Source: Hofstenia miamia
Taxonomy: Eukaryota; Xenacoelomorpha; Acoela
Reading direction: 5' to 3'
Length of the DNA: 64,000 nt
Assembly (NCBI GenBank): GCA_004352715.1
Contig: SCFE01000046.1
Span: 1,556,398 to 1,620,397 of the forward strand
Positions within the stretch are counted from its first letter, which is position 1, and each line of letters opens with the position of its first letter. Position numbers and translations under genes: made by a program. Under the pieces are notes generated by a model. The model had not been told where the DNA came from. It searched no databases and saw only the letters and a program-made list of their open reading frames with translations. Below, in pieces: positions 11,200-21,659 of the stretch.

Positions 11200-11724
11200 C
11201 AGCGATTTATGGAAATTTGCGGTTTGTGGCTGACTATGCGGTCTAATCATTTCAAAATATAATAAAATAAACTCAACAAAAGATTGAATTAACAACAAGT
11301 AATCTTATGAAATATTGCTAATCAAGGAAAAAGGTTTCAATATCAGGCGTGGCTTCTTCAGATATAATTTTTAGACTCGAGGATTTACAATACTTTTTAC
11401 TTGCATCTATTATTCTTTTAGTTGTTTTAGATAGCAAGTGTCTGCCACTATTATTTTGATATTAATGCTTTGTTCATATATATATATACCGTATACCGCG
11501 GTATTTTGAGTGATACCGAACCGACTCCCTATTATAGAACCCTATGTGCCTACTTTACATATTAAAATGTACGCACTCAATAACTCTTGATTAGTGCTGT
11601 AAGAAAACTAGAGGTGGCTTTAATGAATTCATTAACTTACTCCTAAAATGAGCCTTAATAAAATTTCCATTTTCAATTAATAATATTTGAATTACTGAAA
11701 CCAAAAAACATTCTCATAATATAC
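11200..11724. other. Probable DNAAF2 intron or 3' flank
   Basis: AT-rich with a short TA run near 11480. A further coding exon is expected in this direction because the exon at 11725 ends at a donor site, but I cannot identify one securely. Confidence 0.4.
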
Positions 11725-12048
11725 CTTTGCAAGCTCCTCCACGGGAGGTGCCAACACTGCGAGAGTGATTTTGAGTTCATGCTTAGTTTTATCAAACAAA
11801 GCCCTTCCAGTTTCCTGATCTACAGGATACGGTAAGGTAATGTCGAGATTATATTTGGCGGGCGTCACACATGACAGAACAAGTCTGCGGGTGAAAACAT
11901 CAAGGGAACATGTTTTCGTTGAAGATAACAAAGGTAGAAGAATCGATATTACTAGTTCCCGAGGAATACGACTATTGGGATCTTCAGAATAGTTCAGCTT
12001 ATCACAATAACCCCGATGAATAATAGTAACTTCTGGTGTGATGGGAGA
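11725..12048 (-). CDS. DNAAF2: DNAAF2/Kintoun, exon with CS-like domain
   Basis: A 324-bp exon of 108 whole codons. On minus it follows ATTTATTTAG (acceptor) and ends AAG before GTATAT (donor). It encodes TPEVTIIHRGYC, IPRELVISILLPLL, CSLDVFTRRLVLS, YNLDITLPYPVDQETG and RALFDKTKHELKITLAVL. These match Kintoun's region PRELVVTIELPLL...LEV..RLLCL...Y.L.LSLPYPVD...GKAQF+K....L.VTLPV. Kintoun is a cytoplasmic co-chaperone of the R2TP/HSP90 system needed to preassemble axonemal dynein arms. Splice phase agrees with the upstream exon at 12396 (phase 0). Confidence 0.85.
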
Positions 12049-12395
12049 CTAAATAAATGAGCACAAATTAGAAAGTTTTCATCATAAACTTCTAGCTACT
12101 ACTGAAAGTGGATTATCAAACTTTTAGTGTATTCCTACACACTTATAATAAAGAAGACCATAAGCTTTATTTTAACTGAGCAGGTAATTTTTTCTCGATT
12201 AACCACAGAATGTGGAAATGAAATTACGTAGGAAGTCAAAGCCTACTCTACTACAAAAATCATTGAGGTAATGCATTAGAAAAGAACGATAAATATTGCT
12301 GTAAATATACTACATGAAAAGAAGAATTAATGTGTCACAGAGGTGCGCATTTTATAATAAATTCATTTTAAAGATTAGCTAAGAAAGATTCGTAC

Positions 12396-12549
12396 CGATT
12401 CTTGTTCAGAAGAAATCTCTTTGTCGGTGGGAATGACTGAAGTTTTATCATTCTTCATACTATTATGTTTGTCATCACGATTTGGTATAGGATAAGGAAA
12501 ATCCAGGCCGTCGCAAAAAAATTCGTGTCGTTTATCTAATGCGTAAAGA
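12396..12549 (-). CDS. DNAAF2: DNAAF2/Kintoun, linker exon
   Basis: A 154-bp exon with acceptor TTTCTAAAG and donor TCG/GTACGA. After one base completing the previous codon it reads LYALDKRHEFF, GLDFPYPIPN and a polar stretch ending EISSEQES. The segment DFPYP is also found at this place in vertebrate Kintoun, between the PIH and CS-like domains. It ends in phase 0, exactly matching the next exon at 12048. It requires an upstream exon ending with two bases of a codon; that exon, which should encode the second half of the PIH1 domain, was not found between 12550 and 15625. Confidence 0.7.
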
Positions 12550-12608
12550 CTTTAGAAACTAACATATTCAGGGTGATAGCTTAAACGAAATATTGAATAA
12601 AAATGTCG

Positions 12609-12609
<1 letters not shown>

Positions 12610-12640
<31 letters not shown>
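12610..12640. repeat. (TA)n microsatellite in DNAAF2 intron
   Basis: About 15 perfect AT/TA dinucleotides. Confidence 0.95.
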
Positions 12641-12643
<3 letters not shown>

Positions 12644-12664
12644 GGACTTTCAATAATACATTGT

Positions 12665-13190
12665 TATTATAATATATTGCAATATATTTATTGACAGAGA
12701 ATTTGATCAAAATGATATTGCATAATAATGCAACATTATTGGATGAGTTTTGTAAGCAAGCTTCCAATGTTCGCTTTTAAGAAATTAACAACATTTTGAC
12801 ATTAAAATAGTTTTTTGGCATAAAAACTTCTGACTGCACTACTTATGGGAGAAGAACGCAATGCTCTACATTATATGAAGTGAGCCCTAGCCTAGACTGT
12901 AATCGAATACTTCTAGACTTAGGTTTCCATATTCAGACCCATGTACAATGAATTGATTAGCTGACACCAGCTAAAGCCGGATTAAAAATTTCTAAAAAAT
13001 TTTAAACTATTGTCTAACATAGTTTGCAATAAGTTCGCAAATAACAACTTAGGGAAAGGAGTGATTTTCCCCTATTAAAATAGATAATTTATGATAAATG
13101 AAAATATTGCAAAATATTGCAATATTATTTTGCCAGAAGATTTGTATTGCAATATATTTATTTTGCATTTTTTGTATTGCAATATGATTG
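12665..13190. repeat. Cluster of TATTGCAATAT palindromes
   Basis: The palindromic word ATATTGCAATAT or close variants occurs near 12674 and several times between 13108 and 13183, inside the DNAAF2 intron. It may be subterminal repeats of a small MITE-like element; no TIR was found. Confidence 0.35.
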
Positions 13191-13502
13191 CAAGGCCTTG
13201 ATATATATATTGAGATTTTCCATAGTATCTCGAGCTCTTTTTGATGCTGCAAAAATCTTCCAGCAATTCTATACTAAAATGTATTTGTACCATTTGCTTA
13301 CTTTAAAATGACAAAAGCAGCCTTAGCATTGGCGTATTAATCTACCCAGTAACCACGTAGTATTTTAGAAACGATGCCTACATTGTTTGCATCATTTTGG
13401 TCATAAAAATAGAACAGATGCATTGGTATTGCATTTTTATCACCTCGCACCCCGTGGATTAAACATAAATTTATACAAAAAATTTCCAAAGATTAAAAAA
13501 AT

Positions 13503-13533
<31 letters not shown>

Positions 13534-13555
13534 TATGAAAAAACAACGAACATTT

Positions 13556-13602
13556 TAATTGAGAGTACTTTCGGTACTTACTGTACCATCATCAGTCAAA
13601 AA
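13556..13602 (-). ncRNA. Hammerhead ribozyme-like motif, PLE copy 1
   Basis: On minus: stem I strand TTGA (13599-13596), core CTGATGA (13595-13589), one extra T, stem II GGTAC/GTACC with five-base loop, GAAA (13572-13569), palindromic stem III AGTACT, C as the cleavage-site nucleotide (13563), then TCAA, which pairs with TTGA. After a small internal loop A/T pairing resumes. All conserved type I hammerhead elements are present. PLEs are known to carry such hammerheads with minimal stem III that may act as dimers. The single U after the core is a deviation that recurs in the other copies here. Confidence 0.65.
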
Positions 13603-13647
13603 ACAAAAAATTATTTGGTGGTAAAATATAAATTTACATATCATTAA

Positions 13648-14346
13648 TTAATTAAAAAAAAACAAGTGAAGAGTTTGATGACATTTAGTATTTAAATTAG
13701 GTTTCTCTTCCTTAATATAAATTGATTCTGCGATCTTGGTGCGTTTGTGTTTCATTAAAATATTAAAGTCAGATGTTGATGCTTTATGTATTTTTGAGTG
13801 CATATAAATTTCGGATTGTAAGTGTCCATAGAGATGTTTTTGAATTCGTGTCTTCAAATGCCTTTTGGTTTCACCAATGTAGAAGCTGTCACACTTCTGA
13901 CAATTATTTATAAACAATTGATGAAACTAAAGGTTTTTGAATTAGATCTTTGTTACGAATTAAATTTGATGTTTTTTCCGAATTTAAAATTGGTATAATT
14001 CTTGATTTCCTTAGTTTTCTATTTAAATTATATATAGATTTCTTAAGACGTGATTCGTGAGGTTTAATAAAAGGTAGTTTCCAAAATATATTATCTTTGT
14101 GTTCTTGCGAATTGTATTTTAATGAAGAGAATGTTAGAGCTTCTTTTGATGTTTTTGCAATAATTTTTCAGGATACCCATTAGATCTTAAATTTTCAAAT
14201 ATTTTATCAAAAGCCATTGTAAGTACATTGTAGTTAGATGATAGTAAAACAGCTCTTCTAAACAAATTTTTCGGAATTGAATGTTTATATTTATTATCAC
14301 AGTATGATGGCAATGGTATATATAATCCGGTGTTAGTAGGTTTTCT
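13648..14346 (-). pseudogene. PLE thumb/linker and GIY-YIG endonuclease
   Basis: From 14346 downward on minus the frames read PTNTGLYIPLPSYCDNK, HSIPKNLFRRAVLL, RSNGYPEKL, then after a frameshift WKLPFIKPHESRLKK, RIIPILNS, and finally INNCQKCDSFYIGETKRHLK with TRIQKHLYGHL and KIAESIYIKEEKP. The NGYP and PF motifs belong to the PLE RT thumb and linker. YIGET plus the following Arg/His-rich helix and the downstream Glu are the GIY-YIG endonuclease core (C-x2-C before it as in Penelope types). A TAA lies just before FINNCQ. It supplied the nick for target-primed insertion when intact. Confidence 0.75.
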
Positions 14347-14640
14347 CCATTAGGTCCAACGTTTGCGAATTTTGCAATGGATTTAATCGAAAAGACTTTT
14401 ATAAACTTAAGAAAACCACCAATTTATTACAAACGTTATGTTGATGATATTTTTTGTTTGATGGAAAACGATTATCATGCATCAATGTTTCTTTCTTACA
14501 TTAATTCGCAATTAAGTGAAATTCAATTTAATAGTGAATATGAAAAAGAAGATTCAATACAGTTTTTGGATGCAACATTGAAGAAAACATCAATGGGATT
14601 TGAAATATCTGCTTTTAGAAAACCTATAATACTGTATAAC
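14345..14640 (+). pseudogene. PLE reverse transcriptase palm fragment (inverted)
   Basis: The plus frame reads SPLGPTFANFAMD (RT motif B region), YYKRYVDDIFCLM (motif C with the catalytic Asp pair YVDD), FNSEYEKEDSIQFLDATLKK and SAFRKP, then loses similarity. The residues that should follow FRKP (T-NTGLY) are found at the start of the minus-strand fragment, so these are two halves of one element, with opposite orientation. Motif A and the N-terminal part are absent. YVDD is intact. Confidence 0.75.
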
Positions 14641-14706
14641 TTTATAAAGAATATCCAATGTTATAAAAAAATTTTGAAAATATTCTTTTTCCTCATAAAT
14701 TTTTAA

Positions 14707-15625
14707 ACAAAAAATTAGTAATTTCACATAAATCTACTCACAGTATCTTTTTTAACTTGCGCACCAACAATACCAATTGCAGAAAACAACATGCTTTCCA
14801 GAAATTAGCAAAACGCCGAAAAGTGAACAAATTTATTAATGAAAGGGCAATATCATTTGATTGGTTGATAATCAAGCTACATAGCCAAATGATCCCCTAG
14901 GGATATCCGCTACCTGGATAAATGGTATTTCCGATTCAAATCTCAAAATACAAATTTTAAGTGTAATTTCTTCCAAAAAGTATATCAAAAACGCCGAAAA
15001 ATATATGTGCCGGCTATATATGTGCTATTAACAAGCTTAATTATATTGCCTAAGCAATGAAATGATCCGCTATCAATACTGTCCAATATTGACTGCAAAA
15101 CAATGATTTTACATGTATTAAGATAGGATGAAAGACATTGAAGTCGCCAGATGGCGCATTTACTAATTTCTTAATATGATTTGGGGCTTGGGCTTCCTCG
15201 AAATCAAGAATTGGCTTAGGAAATTTGGGCTATTTTTGAAAAACCAAATCGGGTACACGAATTGGAAATATAACACCCAAGCTAAGTTGTTCAAGGAATC
15301 ATGCATAACACATATTTCGAATAATGTATATATTCATAAGATACTAATACAATTATCATAAAATAAAGAATTTCTTGCATTATTGGGAATATTATTGAAT
15401 TTTGTAGAATATCAAAATTGATATTTAAAATAACAGTAATATGCGAAATATTCAAAAGCTATGTAAAAATTAATAAAAAATGTTTTTCAAACACACTTAT
15501 GATCGATAAGGAAATACGGGGCTTTTGAAAAGGTTAATGAATGAAAAACTTGACAATGTGTATTAATTTAGATTTGCTTTCAACCATAGATTGATAGAGC
15601 ACATGAGCAAATGTCAATAACCAAC
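14707..15625. other. DNAAF2 intron; missing PIH exon expected in 12550-15625
   Basis: No confident exon or TE end. A short minus frame with VFHP at about 15130 was considered for the missing PIH1 exon and rejected (no acceptor, early stop). Confidence 0.4.
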
Positions 15626-15845
15626 CTTATCCACATCATCAATAGGTGGCGATAAGCCATAAGGAATACATTTGTTCCCATGAATGCAAGGCTTGTTAGA
15701 ATCTGGCTCTATGCAATCTGAAGAACAAATGTTTATAAAAGACTTTAAGGGTGGATCGCTTTTATCTGTTGTTTTAATGACATATCCAGGAACAGGTACA
15801 ATAAACCTTACATCTACTTTTGTTCGACGAATTTCCTCTTCATAT
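15626..15845 (-). CDS. DNAAF2: DNAAF2/Kintoun, PIH1-domain exon
   Basis: A 220-bp exon: acceptor ATTATTTAG, donor AAG/GTTGGT. After one base it reads YEEEIRRTKVDVRFIVPVPG, YVIKTTDKSD, LKSFINICSSDCIEP, IPYGLSPPIDDVDK. This matches the N-terminal PIH1 domain of Kintoun: YE.EI..LE.E...VRF..P.PG.V.KT....K.FINIC.N..I, then (I)PYSLSPPR.D.D. The PIH domain links client dynein heavy chains to the R2TP/HSP90 machinery. The first base plus the last two of the exon at 18818 make a CGA codon, giving an open junction KR/YEEEI. Ends in phase 0. Confidence 0.85.
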
Positions 15846-16466
15846 CTAAATAATAAAACATGAATACTTCCTCAAAAAATCCAACTAAAACTTCAATATA
15901 TTCACTTAGACTACCTAGGAATTCCTTAAATTTTCATGGTTTCTCCAAAAAACCTTAAACGCTCATAACTCTTAAACTAATAAAGCTGTCCAAAATGTCA
16001 AAATCTCTAAGCACCACTAAATAGAGAATAGTGCGGGCGCGACGCAAGCAAAGTCAGAATCCGTCGCGCCGTAGGGGACGTTTGTAGTCTATTTATAGAA
16101 AACAAAATAGTTGATACTAGTTGTTCACATGGGTTCAAGACCTCCCGATTACGTGAACATTAAGAATTGTGAGAATTTGAAACTTAAGAAAATCGGAATT
16201 TTCAATGACAAATCGTAAATTTTTTGAAGTACTTCAGCCACAGCAAAACACTTTTGTAAAAATTTCCAATTCCAACAGTATGATCAAGCACGTTCACCAA
16301 TAGTTGTGGCCATAATTCAGTATTTCCAAACTTCATAGCTTAGAGAAAATTGCTGGAAAATTTGGAAAAAACAGTTTGTCCTTTATATGGACATAGGTAG
16401 CTTAAGGTTAAATATGGAAAACTCCTGACATTTGACATTTTTAATATCATTTGTAGCAATGCTGAC
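15846..16466. other. DNAAF2 intron 1, with a CpG-rich hairpin
   Basis: AT-rich apart from 16031-16080. No coding sequence seen. Confidence 0.5.
16036..16070. repeat. 9-bp perfect GC-rich inverted repeat
   Basis: GGCGCGACG at 16036-16044 and CGTCGCGCC at 16062-16070, with a 17-base loop. It contains several CpGs in an otherwise AT-rich, CpG-poor intron. Function unknown; could be a remnant of a GC-rich TE end or a structured RNA. Confidence 0.6.
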
Positions 16467-17752
16467 CCATTTAAACTTCCGTTTAAACTATGTTTAAACT
16501 TTAGGTTAAATACAAGTTTATATAAATGTGACAATGATTTAAACTTCAAAGCTTAAACTGCGGTTTATATTTTAAATATTTGTACATAAACCAATCAAAT
16601 TCATGCAAGGAGGATGGCAAGGCCTGTGTAAATATGCATCGCCTTGATGGCATACAATTAGATCACTGGTCAAATATGTCCAAAGAAAACGTACTAGTGT
16701 TACAGTCTCGTGGATTACAAAGAATTGGGACGCAAAACTTCAAAAGTTATTTATTTTAGAATTGTGCCCAGCGCAAAATCTAATGCTACAGCTGTTGAAG
16801 TAAAGAAAAAAATAAAATTGAACAGTTCGGGTTGGATGCTAAAAAATGTCTTGCATTTCAAAGCGACAATTGTTCGGTAATGATTACTAGAACTAGAAAG
16901 CTGAAGCAAATGCTTGAATCCAAGAGAATGTAACTGGCTTAACAATCTGGTAATATTGCAAATGACAAAAGTGCACGAGAAAATTATGGAAACCGGCAGG
17001 TTTTTTGAAAGTTCTAGTCCTATTGCTGATAACACTATTGCTGAAGTTTGTCATTTGAAAACTGTGTGTGAACCTGCTTCTAGCAATGAAAATTTGCACG
17101 ATATGGTTAAAATATTCATGGCTCGATTGGCAATGCTATGTTACTAGGTTAACGGTTTGCTACATTTGCTGATGTTACTCTTGCCTGTTGCTTATTAAAC
17201 CTTTTCATTATTGCAAGATCAATTCTCATCCTAGGAAAGAGGTACTACAAATAAGTACATCAATAATTTCAATTTGACAGAAGAAAACGATCTTGATTCC
17301 GGTCATAAATGTGGATATGCTAAATGAATCAAACTCTAATGCAGTAGATAACATATTTGCTACTAGCTCTGCAGGAATTCCCAGGAAAAATATGCGCTTT
17401 CAACTTAAACACCAAAAAACGCTTTCCAACAAGCTATCTGATTATCTTACGAATATTGATGAATTTATTCCAGCTTTTGAATATTTCAGAAAGATTGGTA
17501 AGAGGAAAAATTTTTCAAAACTTGTGGATGTGGCTCAATATATTCTGAGTATTTTGCCAGCTTTCGCAAATTGCAAAAGGCCTTCTCCATCTTCAAATTT
17601 TTATCAGAAAACTTCCGAATGCCTGATTATGAGATCTTAAACGGCTCAAACTTTAAACGATGTTTAAATGTTATTTCCTATGTTTAAACTACAGTTTAAA
17701 TAGATGTGTTCAGCTTAAACTTTTCCCTAAAGTTTAAATAGGTTTAAACTGG
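16467..17752 (+). mobile_element. hAT-like DNA transposon relic with TTTAAAC-rich ends
   Basis: Both ends are inverted with respect to each other: left CCATTTAAAC... then TTTAAACTTTAGG, right (reverse complement) CCAGTTTAAAC... then TTTAAACTTTAGG. The word TTTAAAC or TTAAAC repeats about six times at each end as subterminal repeats. Inside, decayed plus-strand coding includes QSDNCSVM (16860 area), typical of hAT second-Asp blocks, and near 17510-17570 SKLVDVAQYILSILPA, like the start of a hAT C-terminal dimerisation domain. No clear target duplication. It sits in DNAAF2 intron 1. Confidence 0.45.
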
Positions 17753-18817
17753 TCATCACCGATTTGTAGTATCATTTAAGATGCACAAAACATGATCAGA
17801 TGTAACCAGGGGTGTACGCATAAATAATTAGCAATGTGGCTCTAAATTTGAGAGATGCTCAAAAAAATTTTAAGAAAGATTTTGTCTAAAATTTTCAAGA
17901 GCTATAAATGTGCAAATTTGGTGGAAAGTGGAAACTAATTAGCGGTTAACACTACTCCCACTAGCGTTACTTTATGTAATAAATCGATTTGTCTCCATTT
18001 TTGGACAATTTTATCCAAGCCTGTTAAAAAATATTGAAAGGTTTTTACATGGACATATCTATGGAATTGGGTCCGCACATTCAATGATGAAAATTGATGC
18101 TACAAATTATTCCTGTGGCTGAAGTACATGCAAATAAGATTTTTTAAATGCTAATCCGAATTTTGTAAAAATATTCAAACTCTTTCCATACCTAGTGTTG
18201 AGATAATTAGGCAGTCTACACTGAAATACCTTGTTTTTTGAAGACAAACTGTGTGAGTCCCACTCAGGCGCTCCTTTGTGCGAAGTCAGAGATTTTTGCG
18301 CGAGTTTAAGTCGAAAAAGAAAGAGTAACAATTCCCTATCTTTTGTTGCTTTCAGATTTTAAATATCTTCATTGGTTCTTGAGATATAAGCGTTTAAAAG
18401 TTTTTCGGGGATTCATCACAGATTTTGAAAAATTTATAGTGGAAATAGGGTTAAGTAATGTAAGCATAAAATATTATATTCAATAAATTTCCTTTTTAGT
18501 TATTAGTGGTGCGTAAGAGGCTTTATTCCAACATCAACACTGCCAATCAATCAATTTCCAAATATTGGGTAAATTATAATGCTACATACATGTACCGGCA
18601 CTGTACTGTATTTTATATTATATGTTTGAACTAATTTGATTTATCAAGAAATAGCTATCACCCGAAACCGGTAATATAAATTTAAAAACCTAATCGAATT
18701 TAACAAGGTGGGCTAAGTCCCCTGGAGAACACCCGTGGATAAATAATATATTAGTGGTAGTTACGTTAATTATTGAAATGAAAATGCAATATATTTTATA
18801 AATAGTAATAAAACAAC
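17753..18817. other. DNAAF2 intron 1 continued
   Basis: No coding exon or TE ends identified. Minus frame 18107-18331 has no domain I recognise. Confidence 0.4.
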
Positions 18818-18915
18818 CGTTTTATATTTTCCTGCAACTTCCTTGCATTCTCGTGCAAATGATCTAAAAATTGTTTATGCTTCAGTGCGTTGGACAAATG
18901 TTCAGATCCTGCCAT
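18818..18915 (-). CDS. DNAAF2: DNAAF2/Kintoun, first coding exon
   Basis: From ATG at 18915-18913 the frame gives MAGSEHLSNALKHKQFLDHL and ENARKLQENIK, then CG before GTTGTT (donor). The 98 bp are 32 codons plus two bases, which join the next exon to give Arg and the Kintoun-like continuation YEEEI. The N-terminus of Kintoun has a similar helical pattern (ALK...F..L...Y..EI.DPENR..YE.EI) and the length fits. The non-consensus donor GTTGTT resembles the GTTGGT donor of the next exon. Homology is weak here; the call rests on phase, spacing and order. Confidence 0.55.
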
Positions 18916-19105
18916 ACAACCAATCTGAAGTCGCGTATCGCTAAAACTCGATATCCAAAAGGAAATGATTTATCATAGAAAGAGGTCTAGCATATAGCAA
19001 TGATTATAGATCAAGTCTAAAATGTGCAGAGTTATAGTCAAATCAACAGGGTTTATCAAGTTACTTGTTTAGAAATTTATGTTGAGATACATAAAAATTC
19101 AAGTA

Positions 19106-20384
19106 CTTAGCATGATCGAAAAGTAATGAGACTTTTATATACAAAGCTACAATGTATTGATAAAAAGCAAAATCTAGTATAAATTACAAGTATATTCCAT
19201 GATTCTCCTGTACAGAAGCTAAATTATGCAATACTTTTTCGTAATATTGCATAAAAGCTTCTTTTGTAATGGCTGATAGAACATCAAAAAGGAAATTTTC
19301 ACGATCATCGCCATTAGAAAAATTTATTAAGTTTCGTTTGGCCTCTAAATCACTAAAAATTCATATATCCAAAAGATTGTAGTCTGGTGAGAATGGAGCC
19401 TGCTTTCAAACAGTTACACCTTTATCATTCAGAAATTTAGTCGTAAGCACTGACACGTGAGGTCGTGCATTTTCATGAATCAAGACAAGGTATTTCCAGG
19501 CGACTGATTGTGTTGGATGTGACCATTTCTGATGGATTGATTTTAAGAAATCAATGTAAACATCTGAAGTGACTGAAGCTGAGGACATTTGAAAAAACCA
19601 TTTACACCAAGAGTCACAGTGACTATTGCCATGCTAATTATTCTACGTGGGACTTTGGGTTTGTCAGAAGAACATGACACCAGGCGGCATTTGATGTCTT
19701 TGTGCCGATGCTTTTCCAATGAATGTAAAGTTGTTGATGTTGACTGTTGGAAATTTTTCAATCCTGGAAGAAGCACATTCAACTTGATTGATCATTTGCT
19801 GAGAGGTTTCATGAGGAGTCCATCTGGAACACAATTCTCGCAGTTTCAACATCTTGTGGATGATGTCAGAGAGCGCTCCGAAACTGAAGCGGTTTTTTAT
19901 ATTAGATCTCGTATTGAAAAGTGACGATCCTCATCGATAATTATTTCAACCATTTGGCAGTTGTCCTCATTGCATAATGAGGCAGGACAACCAGAACAAG
20001 AAGAGTCGGAAAAGTTTGTTAAAGAACATAATTCGAATTCAGCAAAGGTTCCAAACACCGTAGCTCTCGATGGTGGTTTTCTCTCCATGCAGTCTGCCAC
20101 ATATCCACATATTCCGAAGGCTTTTTCCCATTCCTTCTCAGCATTTCAATGAGAAATCTCTAATTTTCTTTTTCACAATTCCTTTTAATGAAATATGTGC
20201 AGAGAAAAGTTCCATATTATTGTCAGATTTGTGTGGTATACACAATAAAATACGAACACGTGTAACTGATAAGATGAGAATGCTGTCTACATTCTATTGT
20301 TTCATGGGGAATACAACAACTAACATACACAATAATATTTGCTACAACCGACATACAGTCTCATAACTTTTCGATCACACCAAG
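19106..20384 (-). mobile_element. Mariner element with TIRs and TA target duplication
   Basis: TIRs of about 28 bp: left CTTAGCATGATCGAAAAGT at 19106-19133, right (reverse complement) CTTGGTGTGATCGAAAAGT ending at 20384; both sides are flanked by TA (19104-19105, 20385-20386). Total 1279 bp, the usual mariner length. The single decayed transposase frame is on minus. Confidence 0.9.
19400..20100 (-). pseudogene. Mariner transposase, degenerate
   Basis: Minus-strand fragments in order: RKPPSRATVFGTFAEFEL (20078 area), SCSGCPASLCNEDN, VEIIIDEDRHFSIRDLI (N-terminal HTH region); then KVPRRIISMAIVTVTLGVNG (about 19640); then VTSDVYIDFLKSIHQK and LVLIHENARPHVSVLTTKFL (19430-19570). The last block (HxNARPHV) carries the second catalytic Asp position of mariner, where the family has HDNARPH; here it reads HENARPH, so Asp is replaced by Glu. 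Frameshifts and stops separate all blocks. Dead copy. Confidence 0.8.
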
Positions 20385-21659
20385 TATACATTTGAAATAT
20401 TATATTGTTTGCAAAATGCAATGCTTCAAATATTTCAGATTAAGTATGTGTATATAATCCCAGTAATTTAATACAAACATTTTAATACTAAACATCAAAA
20501 TAATTTGATAAATTAGAAGTTCATTACAAGAAAAGTGTGTAAGACATAGGCGGCTCGTACGTGTAAGCAAGGCAAGCAGTGCTTGCTGAACAATTTTTTA
20601 ATAAATGAATTTTATTCTTAATTGTATGAATTTATATCTATACAGATTGACAAATCGTAAATTGTTTGCTTGCATAAAACAACATTCAAAAATCAAGTAA
20701 TAGTATGAATGGAATATAGGATTCATTTTAAAATAATTAAATAATTGCTCAAACTATTAATTTTCTTTTACTCATCGCGCGCAGATTTTGTTAGCAAAGC
20801 AAGCAGTCAGTTCATTGTCAGTTCGCAATGAAACATTCTTGTAAAAGAACTACGCGAAATATTTTCATTCAATACAGTAGCCCAAGAGTAGACATGGTTA
20901 TTTAAATATCAACCAGAAACATTTCTCTATTCAAGCAGTGCCAGAAATAAGCCAGGTTCCTATTTGGGATAATGGTTTTACCCCACGGATTCCTTGTACA
21001 AATTCTTAACTAAAAGTACGGTAGCCATTTGTTTTTCCTTGATAAATATTAGAAAATTTATAGAAATTTTTAATGAAAGACGAATTTTCTCTACTAATGT
21101 GCAACCAATTTATTTGAAAATCAAATGTAATTTAGGTCAGGGCTGCCACCTCAGAATAACAGAAAATTGGGCAATATAAAATACGTGAAAAAATTAACTC
21201 CAAGTGTAACTTAATTACAGTGTCACTGGTGTTTTCTAACTTTTTTGGAATTACAGCTTAAGGTTCTGGATTAAGAAGAGCCAAATTTGGAGTAGCATGC
21301 TACCGCATACAGCAAACAAATTACGCTATACTATTACACAGTTAAGAAATGATACGAAGAAAATGCAGTTCGCACATACGGAAGTACATTTGAAATGCAA
21401 ATAATTTTTGAAAAGTTAAGCGAATGCCAAATGCCGAGAGGACCAATAAGAGAAAAAATACAAAACAAATTACGAGTCTTTTTTAGATATAAAGTAGAAA
21501 ATTTAGATAAGAGAAACAAAAATACGAGTAACGTAATCACAATTTAAAAGGTAACGAATCACAAAAAACTGGGTTGCTTTGTTTTTAAGCAGCAAGCAGT
21601 GACGTGCCATACATTACAATTATCGTTTTTGAAAAGCAAGTTCGTTACTACATAAATAT

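Larger units (their letters stand above)
13500..14706 (-). mobile_element. Penelope-like element (PLE) with 5' inversion
   Basis: Sense strand is minus for the 3' part: RT thumb/linker, GIY-YIG endonuclease, hammerhead-like motif and a (TA)n tract at 13506-13533. The RT palm part (14345 to about 14640) is in the opposite orientation and joins the thumb at about 14346. The element sits in a DNAAF2 intron. Decay is moderate, with at least one frameshift in the thumb. Confidence 0.8.

Noticed and set aside
15050-15175. Minus frame with NVFHPILIHV as the missing PIH1 exon of DNAAF2
   Set aside because: No acceptor in the right phase (TTAG is followed by TAA), early stop, and no similarity beyond VFHP.
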